Below, in pieces: positions 35,967-44,396 of a stretch of DNA of 64,000 nucleotides. Below the pieces are notes generated by a model that was given only the letters and a program-made list of their open reading frames with translations, was not told where the DNA came from and searched no databases. The position numbers were made by a program, and so were the translations under genes. Origin of the DNA: Flagellimonas pacifica (GTDB lineage: Bacteria > Bacteroidota > Bacteroidia > Flavobacteriales > Flavobacteriaceae); contig NZ_OBEH01000002.1 in NCBI RefSeq assembly GCF_900215465.1, positions 680,937 through 744,936 on the forward strand, in the 5' to 3' direction. Positions within the stretch are counted from its first letter, which is position 1, and each line of letters starts with the position of its first letter.

Positions 35967-37415
35967 TTATTCAATTGCGTTAGAAGCCCTTCTGTAATGT
36001 GAATCTGAAGAAATACTTTTACATGCAGACCTATATGCTTCTTTAGTCTGCTGACCATATTTGGAGGCAGTCCTTGAAAAAGCAATAAGTGATTCAGCTT
36101 TATGATAATCAGAATTGATGTTCTTAATAGACGTAAAAATCTTAGAAAGTTGTTCGTCGGAATAAGTGTTCCTTGCCATTTGTTTAAAAACATCAGCTCT
36201 ATGGTGATCAGACCCCATGTGATCAAGAACATTGATCAAAGCGTCAATATTTTCGCTATTCAGCTCTTTTCTTACAGCTATCTTTAACACATTGGCTTTA
36301 TGGCTGTCCGAATCCATATTACCTACTTGTTTTAGTGCATGGGACAGTGATGATGGGCTTAATTTTTTTCGCAACACTTTAGAAAGCACATTGTCCAGAT
36401 GACTATCAGAATCCATACTCTCCAATACATTCAACAATGTATGGAAGGTGTCATCTGTGACTCCCTCAGTATTTAAGGCAGTTTGGAACACTTGCGATTT
36501 ATGATGATCAGAATCGATTTCCTTGGCGGTGCTTAAAAGCAACTTTAGATTAGAGTTGTTCAGCGAAGAGCTCCTAAGAACGGTTGTAAGTACACTGGAC
36601 TTGTGGTAATCGGAATCTATGTCCCTGGCAATGACGAAAAGCGCATTCAATTGGTTTTCTTTTATAGCACCATTTTTCACCAATCTTTTTAGAACTTCCG
36701 CTTTATGGTGGTCGGAATCAATTTCCGAAGCTGCTTCAATAAAGGCCGTAATACTAGCTTCAGTAGATAAAAATTTAGTGATATTAGCCTTTAAGATATC
36801 AGCTCGGTGATGATCAGAGTCAATATCATCTCCAACAACTTTAAGAACGGATATTAAATCAGCATTCTTAAGGTCTTTTTCCAATAGAAGTTTGATGTAT
36901 CTAGACTTTACATGATTACCACCAATAAAGCCAACTTCTTTAAGCACCCCGTACGCTCCTCCTTTTCTATATATACGGTCAACACGTTGTTCAGAACCTA
37001 AGGTAGATGTGCGGACCACCTCTAGGAGAATTTCCGCCATCCATTTTCTGCCCTCTGAGTCAAAATTCCTTTCAGAACTCCCTACATAGTATTTTTTAAT
37101 GAGTTGGCCCGAATTGTTAGATTCAATAAGGATACGCCTACGATTTCCAAACGCAGATTTCTTAATCTCCATAAATCCCCCTCTAGAAATTGCCACAACA
37201 TCCATGTCATCATCAGAAAGGGTGATATCCCCTCTGAATTCAACGTGAAAATTGTTTCCAAACCCATTCTTTACGGAAATGGATGTTTTCCCATTATCAC
37301 TAATACTGATAGAAGTGCTTCGACTCTGCGCATTAACAGAACTACCGCCAAAGATTAGAAGAAAAAGAATAACCTTTAACAATAGTGTTGCGAAGAATTT
37401 TGATAATTGATTCAT
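35967..37415 (-). CDS. Secreted protein with nine helical SDxHK repeats
   Basis: I start at 37415 because MNQLSKFFATLLLKVILFLL begins a signal peptide (cleavage near NAQ); an upstream in-frame ATG at 37490 adds a non-signal stretch. The 482-residue protein has a beta domain (SISISDNGKTSISVKNGFG, resembling DUF4097-like folds). From about residue 205 it has nine tandem units of 33-35 residues, each with a motif like IDSDHHKAEVL, MDSDSHKANVL or INSDYHKAESL. The units look like paired helices (HEAT-like). It sits just upstream of the LytS/LytTR genes on the same strand. The function is unknown; extracytoplasmic sensing or binding is a guess. Confidence 0.75.
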   Translation of the reverse strand: MNQLSKFFATLLLKVILFLLIFGGSSVNAQSRSTSISISDNGKTSISVKNGFGNNFHVEFRGDITLSDDDMDVVAISRGGFMEIKKSAFGNRRRILIESNNSGQLIKKYYVGSSERNFDSEGRKWMAEILLEVVRTSTLGSEQRVDRIYRKGGAYGVLKEVGFIGGNHVKSRYIKLLLEKDLKNADLISVLKVVGDDIDSDHHRADILKANITKFLSTEASITAFIEAASEIDSDHHKAEVLKRLVKNGAIKENQLNALFVIARDIDSDYHKSSVLTTVLRSSSLNNSNLKLLLSTAKEIDSDHHKSQVFQTALNTEGVTDDTFHTLLNVLESMDSDSHLDNVLSKVLRKKLSPSSLSHALKQVGNMDSDSHKANVLKIAVRKELNSENIDALINVLDHMGSDHHRADVFKQMARNTYSDEQLSKIFTSIKNINSDYHKAESLIAFSRTASKYGQQTKEAYRSACKSISSDSHYRRASNAIE

Positions 37416-37581
37416 GATTGTTCGTTTTTTGATTGATGATTTTAAAACTGTCTTGATTGATTTGATTGATGCAGCAAAGATGTACCACATTTCCTTTACG
37501 CAAAAACAAAATGTAGTGAGTTGGACAATTCATGTATTGAACTGTACAGGAACCTCAAAACTGCTAGAAATACTTTGTGAG

Positions 37582-38505
37582 CTACTGCTTAAATCGCTCA
37601 AAAATGGCTAAAGTCTTTTTGGTGTTGATAAAATAAACACCTGTGAGCAAGACTACTGCAGCTATAACGGATTGAAACGTAATCTGTTCATTAAGAAAAT
37701 ACCAACCCAAGATCAACGCAACTATTGGATTCACATAAGTAGAAGTAGCCACCTTTTCTGGCGACACTGTTTTTAAGAGGTAATTGAAAGAGGTAAATGC
37801 TAAAATACTACCAAAAATCACCAATAAGATCATAACAAGTTGCACCTTAGTAGTCCATACAAAGGGAGAAGTCCAGTTTTCTCCAAAACATAAGCTCATC
37901 AATGCCAAAATAATACCACCTGTGAACATTTGATAGCCAGTATTCACAAAATAATTGGTGGGCAAGTTTGCTTTTCCTACAAAAAGACTTCCATAGCCCC
38001 AGCTTAGCATACAGGCAAAAATCATAACCATACCCATAACTGAACCTTCTTTGGTAATAATCTGTTTTTGGCTCACTAGAAGATAAATGCCAACAATTCC
38101 CAAAATAACCCCGATTACAGACATGGGTTTAATTCTTTTTCCCTGAAGGATGCGCATTAGAAGAAGAATAATCAATGGTTGAGCGGAAATTTCCAGGGCA
38201 GCAAAACCTGTATCCACATATTTTAAAGCCCAAACCACTACTCCATTTCCAAAACTCAGGAAAAGAAATCCTGCGATAATTGTATTCAGTAATTGTTTTT
38301 TGGTAATAGAAATTTGAATTCCCATAAGTTTTGCCATCACAAAAATCAATATGCCAGCTGTAGTAAATCTAAATGAGGCAAGCATAAAAGGAGGCAGTTC
38401 CAGTACTGCAATCTTATTCAGTAAATATGTGGATCCCCATATTACGTATATGGCAAAAAAGGCAAGGATAACAAGTGTGGAATTAGAAGATTTTCCCATG
38501 CTCAA
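37582..38505 (-). CDS. EamA/DMT-family transporter
   Basis: This 307-residue protein has ten predicted helices and two EamA repeats. The first has AIYVIWGSTYLLNKIAVLEL, and the second carries SWGYGSLFVGKANLP and ILGWYFLNEQITFQSVIAAV. It is similar to RhaT/YdcZ-type metabolite exporters. The substrate is unknown. A second in-frame ATG at 38499 is possible. Confidence 0.9.
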   Translation of the reverse strand: MSMGKSSNSTLVILAFFAIYVIWGSTYLLNKIAVLELPPFMLASFRFTTAGILIFVMAKLMGIQISITKKQLLNTIIAGFLFLSFGNGVVVWALKYVDTGFAALEISAQPLIILLLMRILQGKRIKPMSVIGVILGIVGIYLLVSQKQIITKEGSVMGMVMIFACMLSWGYGSLFVGKANLPTNYFVNTGYQMFTGGIILALMSLCFGENWTSPFVWTTKVQLVMILLVIFGSILAFTSFNYLLKTVSPEKVATSTYVNPIVALILGWYFLNEQITFQSVIAAVVLLTGVYFINTKKTLAIFERFKQ

Positions 38506-38614
38506 AAACCTGGTTATTGCCTTACAATATTACGGATGTTTAAAAGAGTAAAAAATATATTTCTATTGAAGTTGCTTAGGCTTGAATATATTTCACAAAT
38601 AGGTCTTGTCCAGT

Positions 38615-38983
38615 TCAAGAATATTGGTTGACATCCAAGAGATAAGCAGCTATGTCTTTCTCTAGCTTTTTAAATTGGTTCAAGTGCAGTTTAATATCCT
38701 CTTTCAATTTTATGGAAGAGACTCGTCTTTGCTCAATGAGTCCCATAATGTGCTTTTGTTGTGCATTAAAAAACATAAACCCACGTCTTAGTTCATGTAA
38801 TTTTTCAAATCTGGACGGGTTGGTAGGCTCACTAGTGTATGCATTGATTTTTTTGGAAAGCTGGCGAACAATATTATTGTTTCGTTCCATTCTTATCAAT
38901 AATCCTTGTAACTGTTCAGTGCTATTTTTGGTTACATTATCCATACCATTCAACTTAAACTTGCAATGCATCAAAACCTCCAC
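38615..38983 (-). CDS. Small helical hypothetical protein
   Basis: This protein of up to 122 residues has no signal peptide. It is mostly charged helices (SSIKLKEDIKLHLNQFKKLE) and probably coiled-coil. An internal ATG at 38944 (MDNVTKNSTEQ) is an alternative start. I do not recognise a family. The 180-bp region up to the next gene at 39164 shows only AT-rich sequence. Confidence 0.5.
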   Translation of the reverse strand: MEVLMHCKFKLNGMDNVTKNSTEQLQGLLIRMERNNNIVRQLSKKINAYTSEPTNPSRFEKLHELRRGFMFFNAQQKHIMGLIEQRRVSSIKLKEDIKLHLNQFKKLEKDIAAYLLDVNQYS

Positions 38984-39163
38984 TGAAGATACTAATTATC
39001 TTACAATTTTATAAGATATTAACTTCATTTTTTAAAAGATTTAATATTTATTTAAAGGCATAACAAGCGTCTCTCTTCTCTACTCCAAAAACATCTTTTG
39101 ATTATCAAAACTGTAAGTAGTATCTTTCCCAATAGACCTATTAAGTAGTTTGAATCATTTTTT

Positions 39164-39679
39164 ATGATAAAAGTTTTTTCCTTTTTCCTTGTTTTGTCCA
39201 TTGGCCTGTCTCACCAAAATGTATTGGCACAAGAGGCAAGAATCGCTAAGGCTGAAATTTCTTTTGAATTTGTTTCAAAAAAAGTCAACGGAACCATCAC
39301 TGGTTTTGAATCTACATCCAGCATTGATTGGGAGCATCCTGAAAATTCCCTTTTGCAAGGGTCTGTGCTCTCCAAAACCCTTGACACTAACAATGGACTC
39401 CGTAATTGGTCTTTACGCAGCGGGAAATATTTTGATGTTGATGATTATCCAAGAATCACATTTAAGAGTAAACAGATAATCGTAAAGGATGAAAAATGGA
39501 TTGTGAAAGGCAATTTGGTGATTAAGGAAACAACAAAACCTATTACCATCACTTTTATCAGAAAACAAAATCAACTTATTGGCACAACTGAGCTGTATTC
39601 CATTGATTATGGAATCAAAATCAAGAAGAAAAGGGAAGATAACCTAGTGAAAATAAAAATGATGTTTGACATAGAATAA
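39164..39679 (+). CDS. YceI-like secreted protein
   Basis: This 171-residue protein has a signal peptide (MIKVFSFFLVLSIGLSHQNV, cleaved after LAQ). The beta-barrel pattern fits YceI/lipocalin-like isoprenoid-binding proteins: AEISFEFVSKKVNGTITGF, YFDVDDYPRITFKSKQI, then KGNLVIKETTKPITITF. It is slightly shorter than typical YceI (about 190). Lipid or isoprenoid binding is inferred from the family. Confidence 0.78.
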   Translation: MIKVFSFFLVLSIGLSHQNVLAQEARIAKAEISFEFVSKKVNGTITGFESTSSIDWEHPENSLLQGSVLSKTLDTNNGLRNWSLRSGKYFDVDDYPRITFKSKQIIVKDEKWIVKGNLVIKETTKPITITFIRKQNQLIGTTELYSIDYGIKIKKKREDNLVKIKMMFDIE

Positions 39680-39826
39680 CCTTTCACTCTCCATCTTCGC
39701 CTTCTACCTCCTATACTTAAGCATTTAAACCCAACCAACTCTTCCATCAACTCATAAAGCACATCTATCAATTCATAGAATATTAAGGCCTCATGCGGCT
39801 CTATCTTAGTAATCAAAAGTAATTTT

Positions 39827-40492
39827 ATGAAATTAGAAAGACTATTGGTTTTGGGCTGTGTGGTAATTTCAGTCACCTTTATTTCCTGCTCCAAAGGAGA
39901 TACCGGAGAACAGGGGCTTAAGGGAGATCCGGGAGAATCTGTTAAAGGAGAGCCAGGACAGAATGGAGATTCTGCATATGAAATAGCGGTTGCCGAAGGT
40001 TTTGAAGGTACACAAAACGAATGGCTGGAATCACTTAATGGTGAAAAAGGAAATGATGGGAATGATGGCCAGGATGGCAACGCCAATGTAAAACGTTTTG
40101 ATATTGATATGTCAGATTTTGCAGGCCCAACCTACACTAACACTCTTGCTATTGCTCCACAAGACTTACCTGATTACACCATCTTTTTTTACCTTAAACA
40201 ATCAAATGGTATATTGATTCCCGTTCCAGGATCACTTGAAGCAGATTTGTACTATTCAAGGATTGAGTACAATGAAGATACAGCCGAATTTACCTTGAAA
40301 TTTTATCAAACTTCAACCAATACTCCTTACAATGTGACAATAGGAAAATTCACTATTTTTAGAATAGTGGCCATTAAAACTCCATTAACCAGCAAAAATG
40401 GCAATGAAAATCTTATATCCCAACTTAAAGCAGATGGAATAGATACTAATGATTACCATGCAGTTGCAAAATATTTTGGCATAGAAGAGTAG
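39827..40492 (+). CDS. Collagen-like repeat lipoprotein
   Basis: This 221-residue protein has a lipoprotein signal (LLVLGCVVISVTFISCSKG, Cys21). Gly-X-Y repeats follow (GDTGEQGLKGDPGES, GEPGQNGD), then the phage-tail-like EIAVAEGFEGTQNEWLESL motif, then another Gly-X-Y stretch (GEKGNDGNDGQDGN). The C-terminal 130 residues form a beta domain without recognised family. It probably trimerises as a short collagen helix on the cell surface. Confidence 0.8.
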   Translation: MKLERLLVLGCVVISVTFISCSKGDTGEQGLKGDPGESVKGEPGQNGDSAYEIAVAEGFEGTQNEWLESLNGEKGNDGNDGQDGNANVKRFDIDMSDFAGPTYTNTLAIAPQDLPDYTIFFYLKQSNGILIPVPGSLEADLYYSRIEYNEDTAEFTLKFYQTSTNTPYNVTIGKFTIFRIVAIKTPLTSKNGNENLISQLKADGIDTNDYHAVAKYFGIEE

Positions 40493-40528
40493 TTTGGTTT
40501 TTTCATATCATGTTTTTTATTGCAGAAG

Positions 40529-40550
40529 AGCCCTTAAGGGCTTTTTTTTT
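40529..40550 (+). terminator. Rho-independent terminator after the collagen-like gene
   Basis: AGCCCTTAAGGGCT forms a hairpin (arms AGCCCTT/AAGGGCT) directly followed by a run of T residues. It lies 37 bp after the stop at 40492 on the same strand. Confidence 0.85.
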
Positions 40551-40641
40551 GGGTAAGGAAAGATGGGCTGGACTTAACACCAAAATGAAAGAGACATAGT
40601 AAGCATCTTCGTGGTACGTGGGATTCTTCATTCACTACATT

Positions 40642-40654
40642 ATTCAGAATGACA
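40642..40654. repeat. Decayed end of a TGACA-type dispersed repeat
   Basis: ATTCAGAATGACA resembles the right end of the unit at 3167-3261 (TTCGGAATGACA). It lies in the spacer between the collagen-like gene and the polyketide cluster. The left part has no clear partner. Confidence 0.35.
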
Positions 40655-40668
40655 AATAATCGAAGTAA

Positions 40669-41097
40669 TTAACTCTTTTCAAAAAGCAAAGCATATATCT
40701 TTCCAACCAACCAATTCCCAGTAGGAAAGTAAAGGGCAAAGAACAGCGCCATACCCAAGCTAAAATTCCGAATGTTGAAAAATTGGTCCAATATATTATC
40801 TGGGTATGCATAGGAGGTTTGCAGGGCATAGCCGGCAAACTCCAACAAACCCATTGCAATAAGTCCATAGGCATATTGCATATGAAATGGAAGTCCTCGC
40901 AGCAACAAAGAAACAGGCACCATATACAAAATGTAGCAAGTAATCACCTGCCACCAAAAGGTGAATTTTGCGATTCCCGCCTGCATGCCAAACCAGTCCA
41001 TTCCCATTCCCCATAAAAAATAAATAACGCAGTAGATTGCAATCAGTCGTTTATCCACATTTAGTTTTTGCTTGGCGTAGTTCCAAAATTTCTTCAT
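40669..41097 (-). CDS. Small membrane protein at the end of the type III PKS cluster
   Basis: This 142-residue protein has about four membrane helices (LIAIYCVIYFLWGMGMDWFG, WWQVITCYILYMVPVSLLL, YGLIAMGLLEFAGYALQTSY, LGMALFFALYFPTGNWLVG). I do not recognise a family. It starts 4 bp after the acyl carrier protein stop, so it belongs to the cluster operon and may handle or export a lipid product. Confidence 0.7.
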   Translation of the reverse strand: MKKFWNYAKQKLNVDKRLIAIYCVIYFLWGMGMDWFGMQAGIAKFTFWWQVITCYILYMVPVSLLLRGLPFHMQYAYGLIAMGLLEFAGYALQTSYAYPDNILDQFFNIRNFSLGMALFFALYFPTGNWLVGKIYALLFEKS

Positions 41098-41101
41098 AAT
41101 G

Positions 41102-41359
41102 TTATGATTGTTTGCTGGCTATTTTAGTATCTATGATTTTTAGAGCATCTGCTACTGTTTGCATGCCATCCATATCTTCATTTTCAAGCATGATATCAAA
41201 TGTATCTTCAACATCCAGCACAATATCTACCAGGTTAGCCGAATTTATATTCAACTCTTGGGTAAAATTGCTCTCCAACTGAATGGTATCCTCCGAAACA
41301 TCATCTGGTAGGTACGTTTGCACTATTTCCTTTAATTTTTGATAACGTTCTTTTTCCAT
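41102..41359 (-). CDS. Acyl carrier protein
   Basis: This 85-residue acidic protein has the ACP four-helix pattern. The phosphopantetheine site is Ser40 in LNINSANLVDIVLDVED; the usual DSL has become NSAN. Helix III reads GMQTVADALKII. The changed motif suggests a dedicated carrier distinct from the fatty-acid AcpP. It sits between the ketosynthase (155 bp away, with repeats in the gap) and the membrane protein. Confidence 0.88.
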   Translation of the reverse strand: MEKERYQKLKEIVQTYLPDDVSEDTIQLESNFTQELNINSANLVDIVLDVEDTFDIMLENEDMDGMQTVADALKIIDTKIASKQS

Positions 41360-41430
41360 TTATACTTTTTGGATTAAAACTTTGTCAGCGTAAAATACAC
41401 AATTACTCCTTTTATCTATAATTCAGCAGC

Positions 41431-41506
41431 CCTTCGACAGGCTCAGGGTGACATTACTCTGGATGTGTGAATTGCCATAAATGTAAGGTCGAGCGCAGTC
41501 GAGATC
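41431..41506. repeat. Two dispersed repeat copies between ketosynthase and ACP genes
   Basis: The first copy (41431-41453) contains CCTTCGACAGGCTCAGGGTG and ends TGACA. The second (41483-41506) contains AAGGTCGAGCGCAGTCGAG. Both families recur in this window (43560-43582, 43231-43255; and 1822-1846, 61141-61166). Together they fill most of the 155-bp spacer. Confidence 0.75.
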
Positions 41507-41514
41507 AAATTATA

Positions 41515-42798
41515 CTATTCAAAATCATATGTTTTAAAAATAACACAGGCATTTACATCTCCAAAACCAAAACTGGCCTTTGCAATGATTTTTGGGGCAA
41601 TGTTCAATGTAGATCGGGGAATTCGAGATTCATCCACAATTTTATTTATCTCTGGATGAATGTCCTCACAGTTCACGTTTCCAAAAATTTGATTTTCACT
41701 GAACTGAAGTAGGGTTCCCACGCATTCAATACTCCCAGCCGCCGCCAAGCAATGCCCAAACATACCTTTAAAAGAGTTTACATACGGAAAACCTATTCCT
41801 TTTCTTCCCAATGCTTTGCTCCAGTTTTTGATTTCTGCTGGATCCTTTGCCGTTGCGGTCAAGTGTCCATTAATTGTATCTACCTGTTCTGCTTTTATTT
41901 TTGAATCTTCAAGTGCAGATTTTAAGCAACGTACCACAGCTTCATTGTTGGGTGCTGTCATGGTACCTCCTGCTCTTTGCCCCCCACTATTTATAGCTCC
42001 TCCAATAATTTCCCCATAAATAGTAGCTCTACGCTCCAAGGCGCTGTCCAAGGATTCCAATACCAAAGCTCCTGCCCCACTACCGGGCACAAATCCAGTA
42101 GCGGTGGCACTCATGGGCCTACTTGCAGCTTCTGGATTCTCATTATGTTTTCTTGGTAATATGCGCATGGCATCAAATCCGCCCCAAACATAAGGTCCGC
42201 TGTCGCTGCAACTACCAACAAGCATCTTTGTTGCTTTTTTTAATTTTATACGCTCATAACCCATTAAAATCGCTTCCGTTCCTGTGGTGCAGGCAGATGA
42301 GTTGGTGGTGACCAGGTTTCCACAGCCCAACATTCCACCTAAATATGCGCTTATTCCACTAGCCATGGTCTGAACCACAGAAGTACTCCCCAAACGTCTG
42401 ACATTGCCCTCATCAACTTTATAGATAGATTCCCTGAATTTGTCCACTCCAAGAATACCAGTTCCAAAAATTACCCCAGAGTCCCAATCAGGGTTTTCTT
42501 CGGGAGTAACGGTCAATCCAGCATCTTCCCATGCATCTTTGCCAGCCATTACCCCATAAACAATGCCACTGGCATTGAGCCCTTTTAATTGAACATTGGT
42601 AAAGTATTTATTTAGATCAATATTATCAATATCCGGTTTACCAGCAATTTGACATCCAAAATTTAGGTTTTTTAATTCTGGATGAAAATTTATTCCGCTT
42701 GTTTGATTTTTTAAACTTTGCACAAACTCAGACAAACCAATTCCATTTGGCGCACATACTCCCATTCCAGTAACCACCACCCTATTTTCCATCTTCAT
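41515..42798 (-). CDS. Beta-ketoacyl-ACP synthase (FabF/KAS II-like)
   Basis: This 427-residue thiolase-fold condensing enzyme has a full KAS II triad: C170 (NSSACTTGT), His in INGHLTATAKDPAE, and His in FKGMFGHCLAAAGS with its conserved Lys. It ends in FGFGDVNACVIF. The start at 42798 overlaps the dehydratase gene by 17 bp; an ATG at 42792 (MENRVVVTG) is equally good. I infer chain elongation on the cluster ACP to supply the type III PKS. Confidence 0.92.
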   Translation of the reverse strand: MKMENRVVVTGMGVCAPNGIGLSEFVQSLKNQTSGINFHPELKNLNFGCQIAGKPDIDNIDLNKYFTNVQLKGLNASGIVYGVMAGKDAWEDAGLTVTPEENPDWDSGVIFGTGILGVDKFRESIYKVDEGNVRRLGSTSVVQTMASGISAYLGGMLGCGNLVTTNSSACTTGTEAILMGYERIKLKKATKMLVGSCSDSGPYVWGGFDAMRILPRKHNENPEAASRPMSATATGFVPGSGAGALVLESLDSALERRATIYGEIIGGAINSGGQRAGGTMTAPNNEAVVRCLKSALEDSKIKAEQVDTINGHLTATAKDPAEIKNWSKALGRKGIGFPYVNSFKGMFGHCLAAAGSIECVGTLLQFSENQIFGNVNCEDIHPEINKIVDESRIPRSTLNIAPKIIAKASFGFGDVNACVIFKTYDFE

Positions 42799-43534
42799 CC
42801 GTTTTAAGCATGCCCGCCAAAATACCTTTGCAAACCAATTTATTAGCAGTATTGAACATTTTAACTTGGCATTTTAGTTTATTGAAACGGAAATACACTT
42901 TCTTGGAAGTGACTTTTACCGTTTCTCCTGGAAAAACAGGTAAATAAAACTCCATTTCAGAACTGCTCATTGCAATATTCAATCTCTTTCCATCAAACGA
43001 ATTTTTGTCTCCTAAAAGATAAATACCCAGACTAACCACTCCAATTTGAGCGCAACATTCCGTTAATATCACGCCCGGTGTGACCGGAAACCCTTTAAAG
43101 TGACCATTATAGAAGTCCAGATTTTTATTGAAGTTATATGTGCCTTCCACGGAGTTTTCGTCAATATGGTTTAGCGCATCCACAAAGAGAAAGGGATGGG
43201 AATATGGGAGTTTGGTGATTATCCACTTATTGTCAGTCTGAGCTTGTCGAAGACTATTTTTCGATAATTTGGGAAGCATATCGTAATCTCCGTTTATCAG
43301 GGCGTGTTTCTTTTTTCTGCTCCATCCTTTTAATTGTTTCTCTCGGGCTATTGCTTCCTCTGGATTCAAAAAATCTTGATACCACACCAATTGTACTGGA
43401 CGTCGGGTAAACGTATATGCTTTTGTATCCATTCCCTGATTATGCTGCAGCTCTCTTTCAAAAACATCATTTGTGATTCCTATATAGTAGGAATCGTCAG
43501 AACAGCTTAAAATATATACAAAATACTTTTTCAT
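42782..43534 (-). CDS. GIY-YIG nuclease domain fused to FabZ-like 3-hydroxyacyl-ACP dehydratase
   Basis: This 250-residue fusion starts with a GIY-YIG nuclease (VYILSCSDDSYYIGITND, R28, and Glu in EEAIAREKQLKGW). Residues 93-101 (NSLRQAQTD) are encoded by a dispersed repeat. Residues about 103-245 form a hot-dog dehydratase: LPYSHPFLFVDAL, with H145 and E159 in NGHFKGFPVTPGVILTECC. No start codon lies between the repeat and the dehydratase. Met86 could allow separate translation. The dehydratase fits the cluster, and the nuclease looks inserted. Confidence 0.88.
   Translation of the reverse strand: MKKYFVYILSCSDDSYYIGITNDVFERELQHNQGMDTKAYTFTRRPVQLVWYQDFLNPEEAIAREKQLKGWSRKKKHALINGDYDMLPKLSKNSLRQAQTDNKWIITKLPYSHPFLFVDALNHIDENSVEGTYNFNKNLDFYNGHFKGFPVTPGVILTECCAQIGVVSLGIYLLGDKNSFDGKRLNIAMSSSEMEFYLPVFPGETVKVTSKKVYFRFNKLKCQVKMFNTANKLVCKGILAGMLKTDEDGK
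43231..43255 (-). repeat. Dispersed repeat copy inside the GIY-YIG/FabZ coding region
   Basis: Read on the minus strand it contains CTTCGACAAGCTCAGACTGA and ends CTGACA. It encodes the SLRQAQTD linker. It is the inverted partner of the copy at 43560-43582, with three mismatches over 22 positions. The two bracket the GIY-YIG segment. Confidence 0.75.
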
Positions 43535-43559
43535 TACCCAATGACGATACCTCTATAAT

Positions 43560-43582
43560 CCTTCGACAGGCTCAGGATGACA
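43560..43582 (+). repeat. Dispersed repeat upstream of the GIY-YIG/FabZ gene
   Basis: The copy contains CCTTCGACAGGCTCAGGATG and ends TGACA. It lies in the 70-bp spacer between the enoyl reductase and the GIY-YIG/FabZ gene and matches 41431-41453 almost exactly. Confidence 0.75.
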
Positions 43583-43604
43583 TCACTTCGTTTTATTTCA
43601 ATTT

Positions 43605-44384
43605 TCATCGTAAACTCTCCCCTCCATCCACTTTAATCACCGCTCCCGTAATCCATTTGGCCTCATCCCGCGTTAGCAGATACACCACATTGGCAATATC
43701 TTCCGGTGTTGTCAACCTATGGTTGGGGTTTCTTTTTAGCGCTTCTTCCCTTAACAAATCACTATTGGGAATTAGTTTAAAAGATTTTGTTTCTGTCATC
43801 CCGGCCTGAATACAATTGGCCTTTATTCCCACAGAAGCAAATTCAAGCGCAATACTTCTGGTCAATGATTCAAGTGTGGCCTTGGCTGCAGAAATCGCTG
43901 CATAGTTCTCCCATGCCTTATAACTACCTTCACTTGTAAAGGATATGACCCTAGCATCATGTGCAAAGAGTTTCTCAGTAACCAAAGTTTTCACCCAATC
44001 GTACAAATTAATGGCCATGGCATCGATTGTAAGGTGAAAATCCTGATTGCCAAGAGTATTGTTTTCTTCTCCGTGAATAGGTTTTAGATTGCCTTTGGCA
44101 ATACTATGAACGAGGACATTTATTTTCTCGCCTTTAATGCGTTCTCCAATCTTATGGAGTACTTCCGTTTTCTTTTCGGGGTTAACAGCATCTATGTTGA
44201 AGTTGTGCAATTCAACTTTACTCGCAATTTCATCAAACTCTTGGTTAATCAGCGCCATATCGGCCTTTCTATCTCTGTGCAACACAATGATTCCGAAATT
44301 ATGCTTAGCAAGTTTTTTAGCGGTTGCTAGGCCCAGACCGCTACTCCCCCCTAAAATCAATGCCCATTTTGATGTTCGTTCCAT
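43605..44384 (-). CDS. SDR-family enoyl-ACP reductase-like protein (FabL/FabI type)
   Basis: This 259-residue protein has a Rossmann motif, LGGSSGLGLATAKKL (residues 11-25). The catalytic pair is Y161 and K168 in ENYAAISAAKATLESLTRS. The six-residue gap is the FabI/FabL enoyl reductase pattern, not the YxxxK of FabG. The C-terminal half (NPNHRLTTPEDIANVVYLL, ITGAVIKVDGG) resembles Bacillus FabL as I recall it. I infer reduction of the enoyl-ACP made by the neighbouring dehydratase. A plain ketoreductase remains possible. It follows the PKS stop by 12 bp. Confidence 0.78.
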   Translation of the reverse strand: MERTSKWALILGGSSGLGLATAKKLAKHNFGIIVLHRDRKADMALINQEFDEIASKVELHNFNIDAVNPEKKTEVLHKIGERIKGEKINVLVHSIAKGNLKPIHGEENNTLGNQDFHLTIDAMAINLYDWVKTLVTEKLFAHDARVISFTSEGSYKAWENYAAISAAKATLESLTRSIALEFASVGIKANCIQAGMTETKSFKLIPNSDLLREEALKRNPNHRLTTPEDIANVVYLLTRDEAKWITGAVIKVDGGESLR

Positions 44385-44396
44385 TTGTTAACTAAA

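Larger units (their letters stand above)
43231..43582 (-). mobile_element. Candidate 352-bp GIY-YIG cassette with terminal inverted repeats
   Basis: The segment runs from TGTCAGTCTGAGCTTGTCGA on the left to the reverse complement of a similar arm on the right (CTTCGACAGGCTCAGGATGA, then CA). Both ends read TGTCA inward. Between them lies only the GIY-YIG reading frame. No target-site duplication or transposase is evident, so mobility is inferred from structure. Confidence 0.45.

Noticed and set aside
35967..37415. Tandem repeats as a CRISPR or DNA satellite
   Set aside because: The repetition is at protein level (33-35 residues) with varied codons. It is not a DNA-level array.
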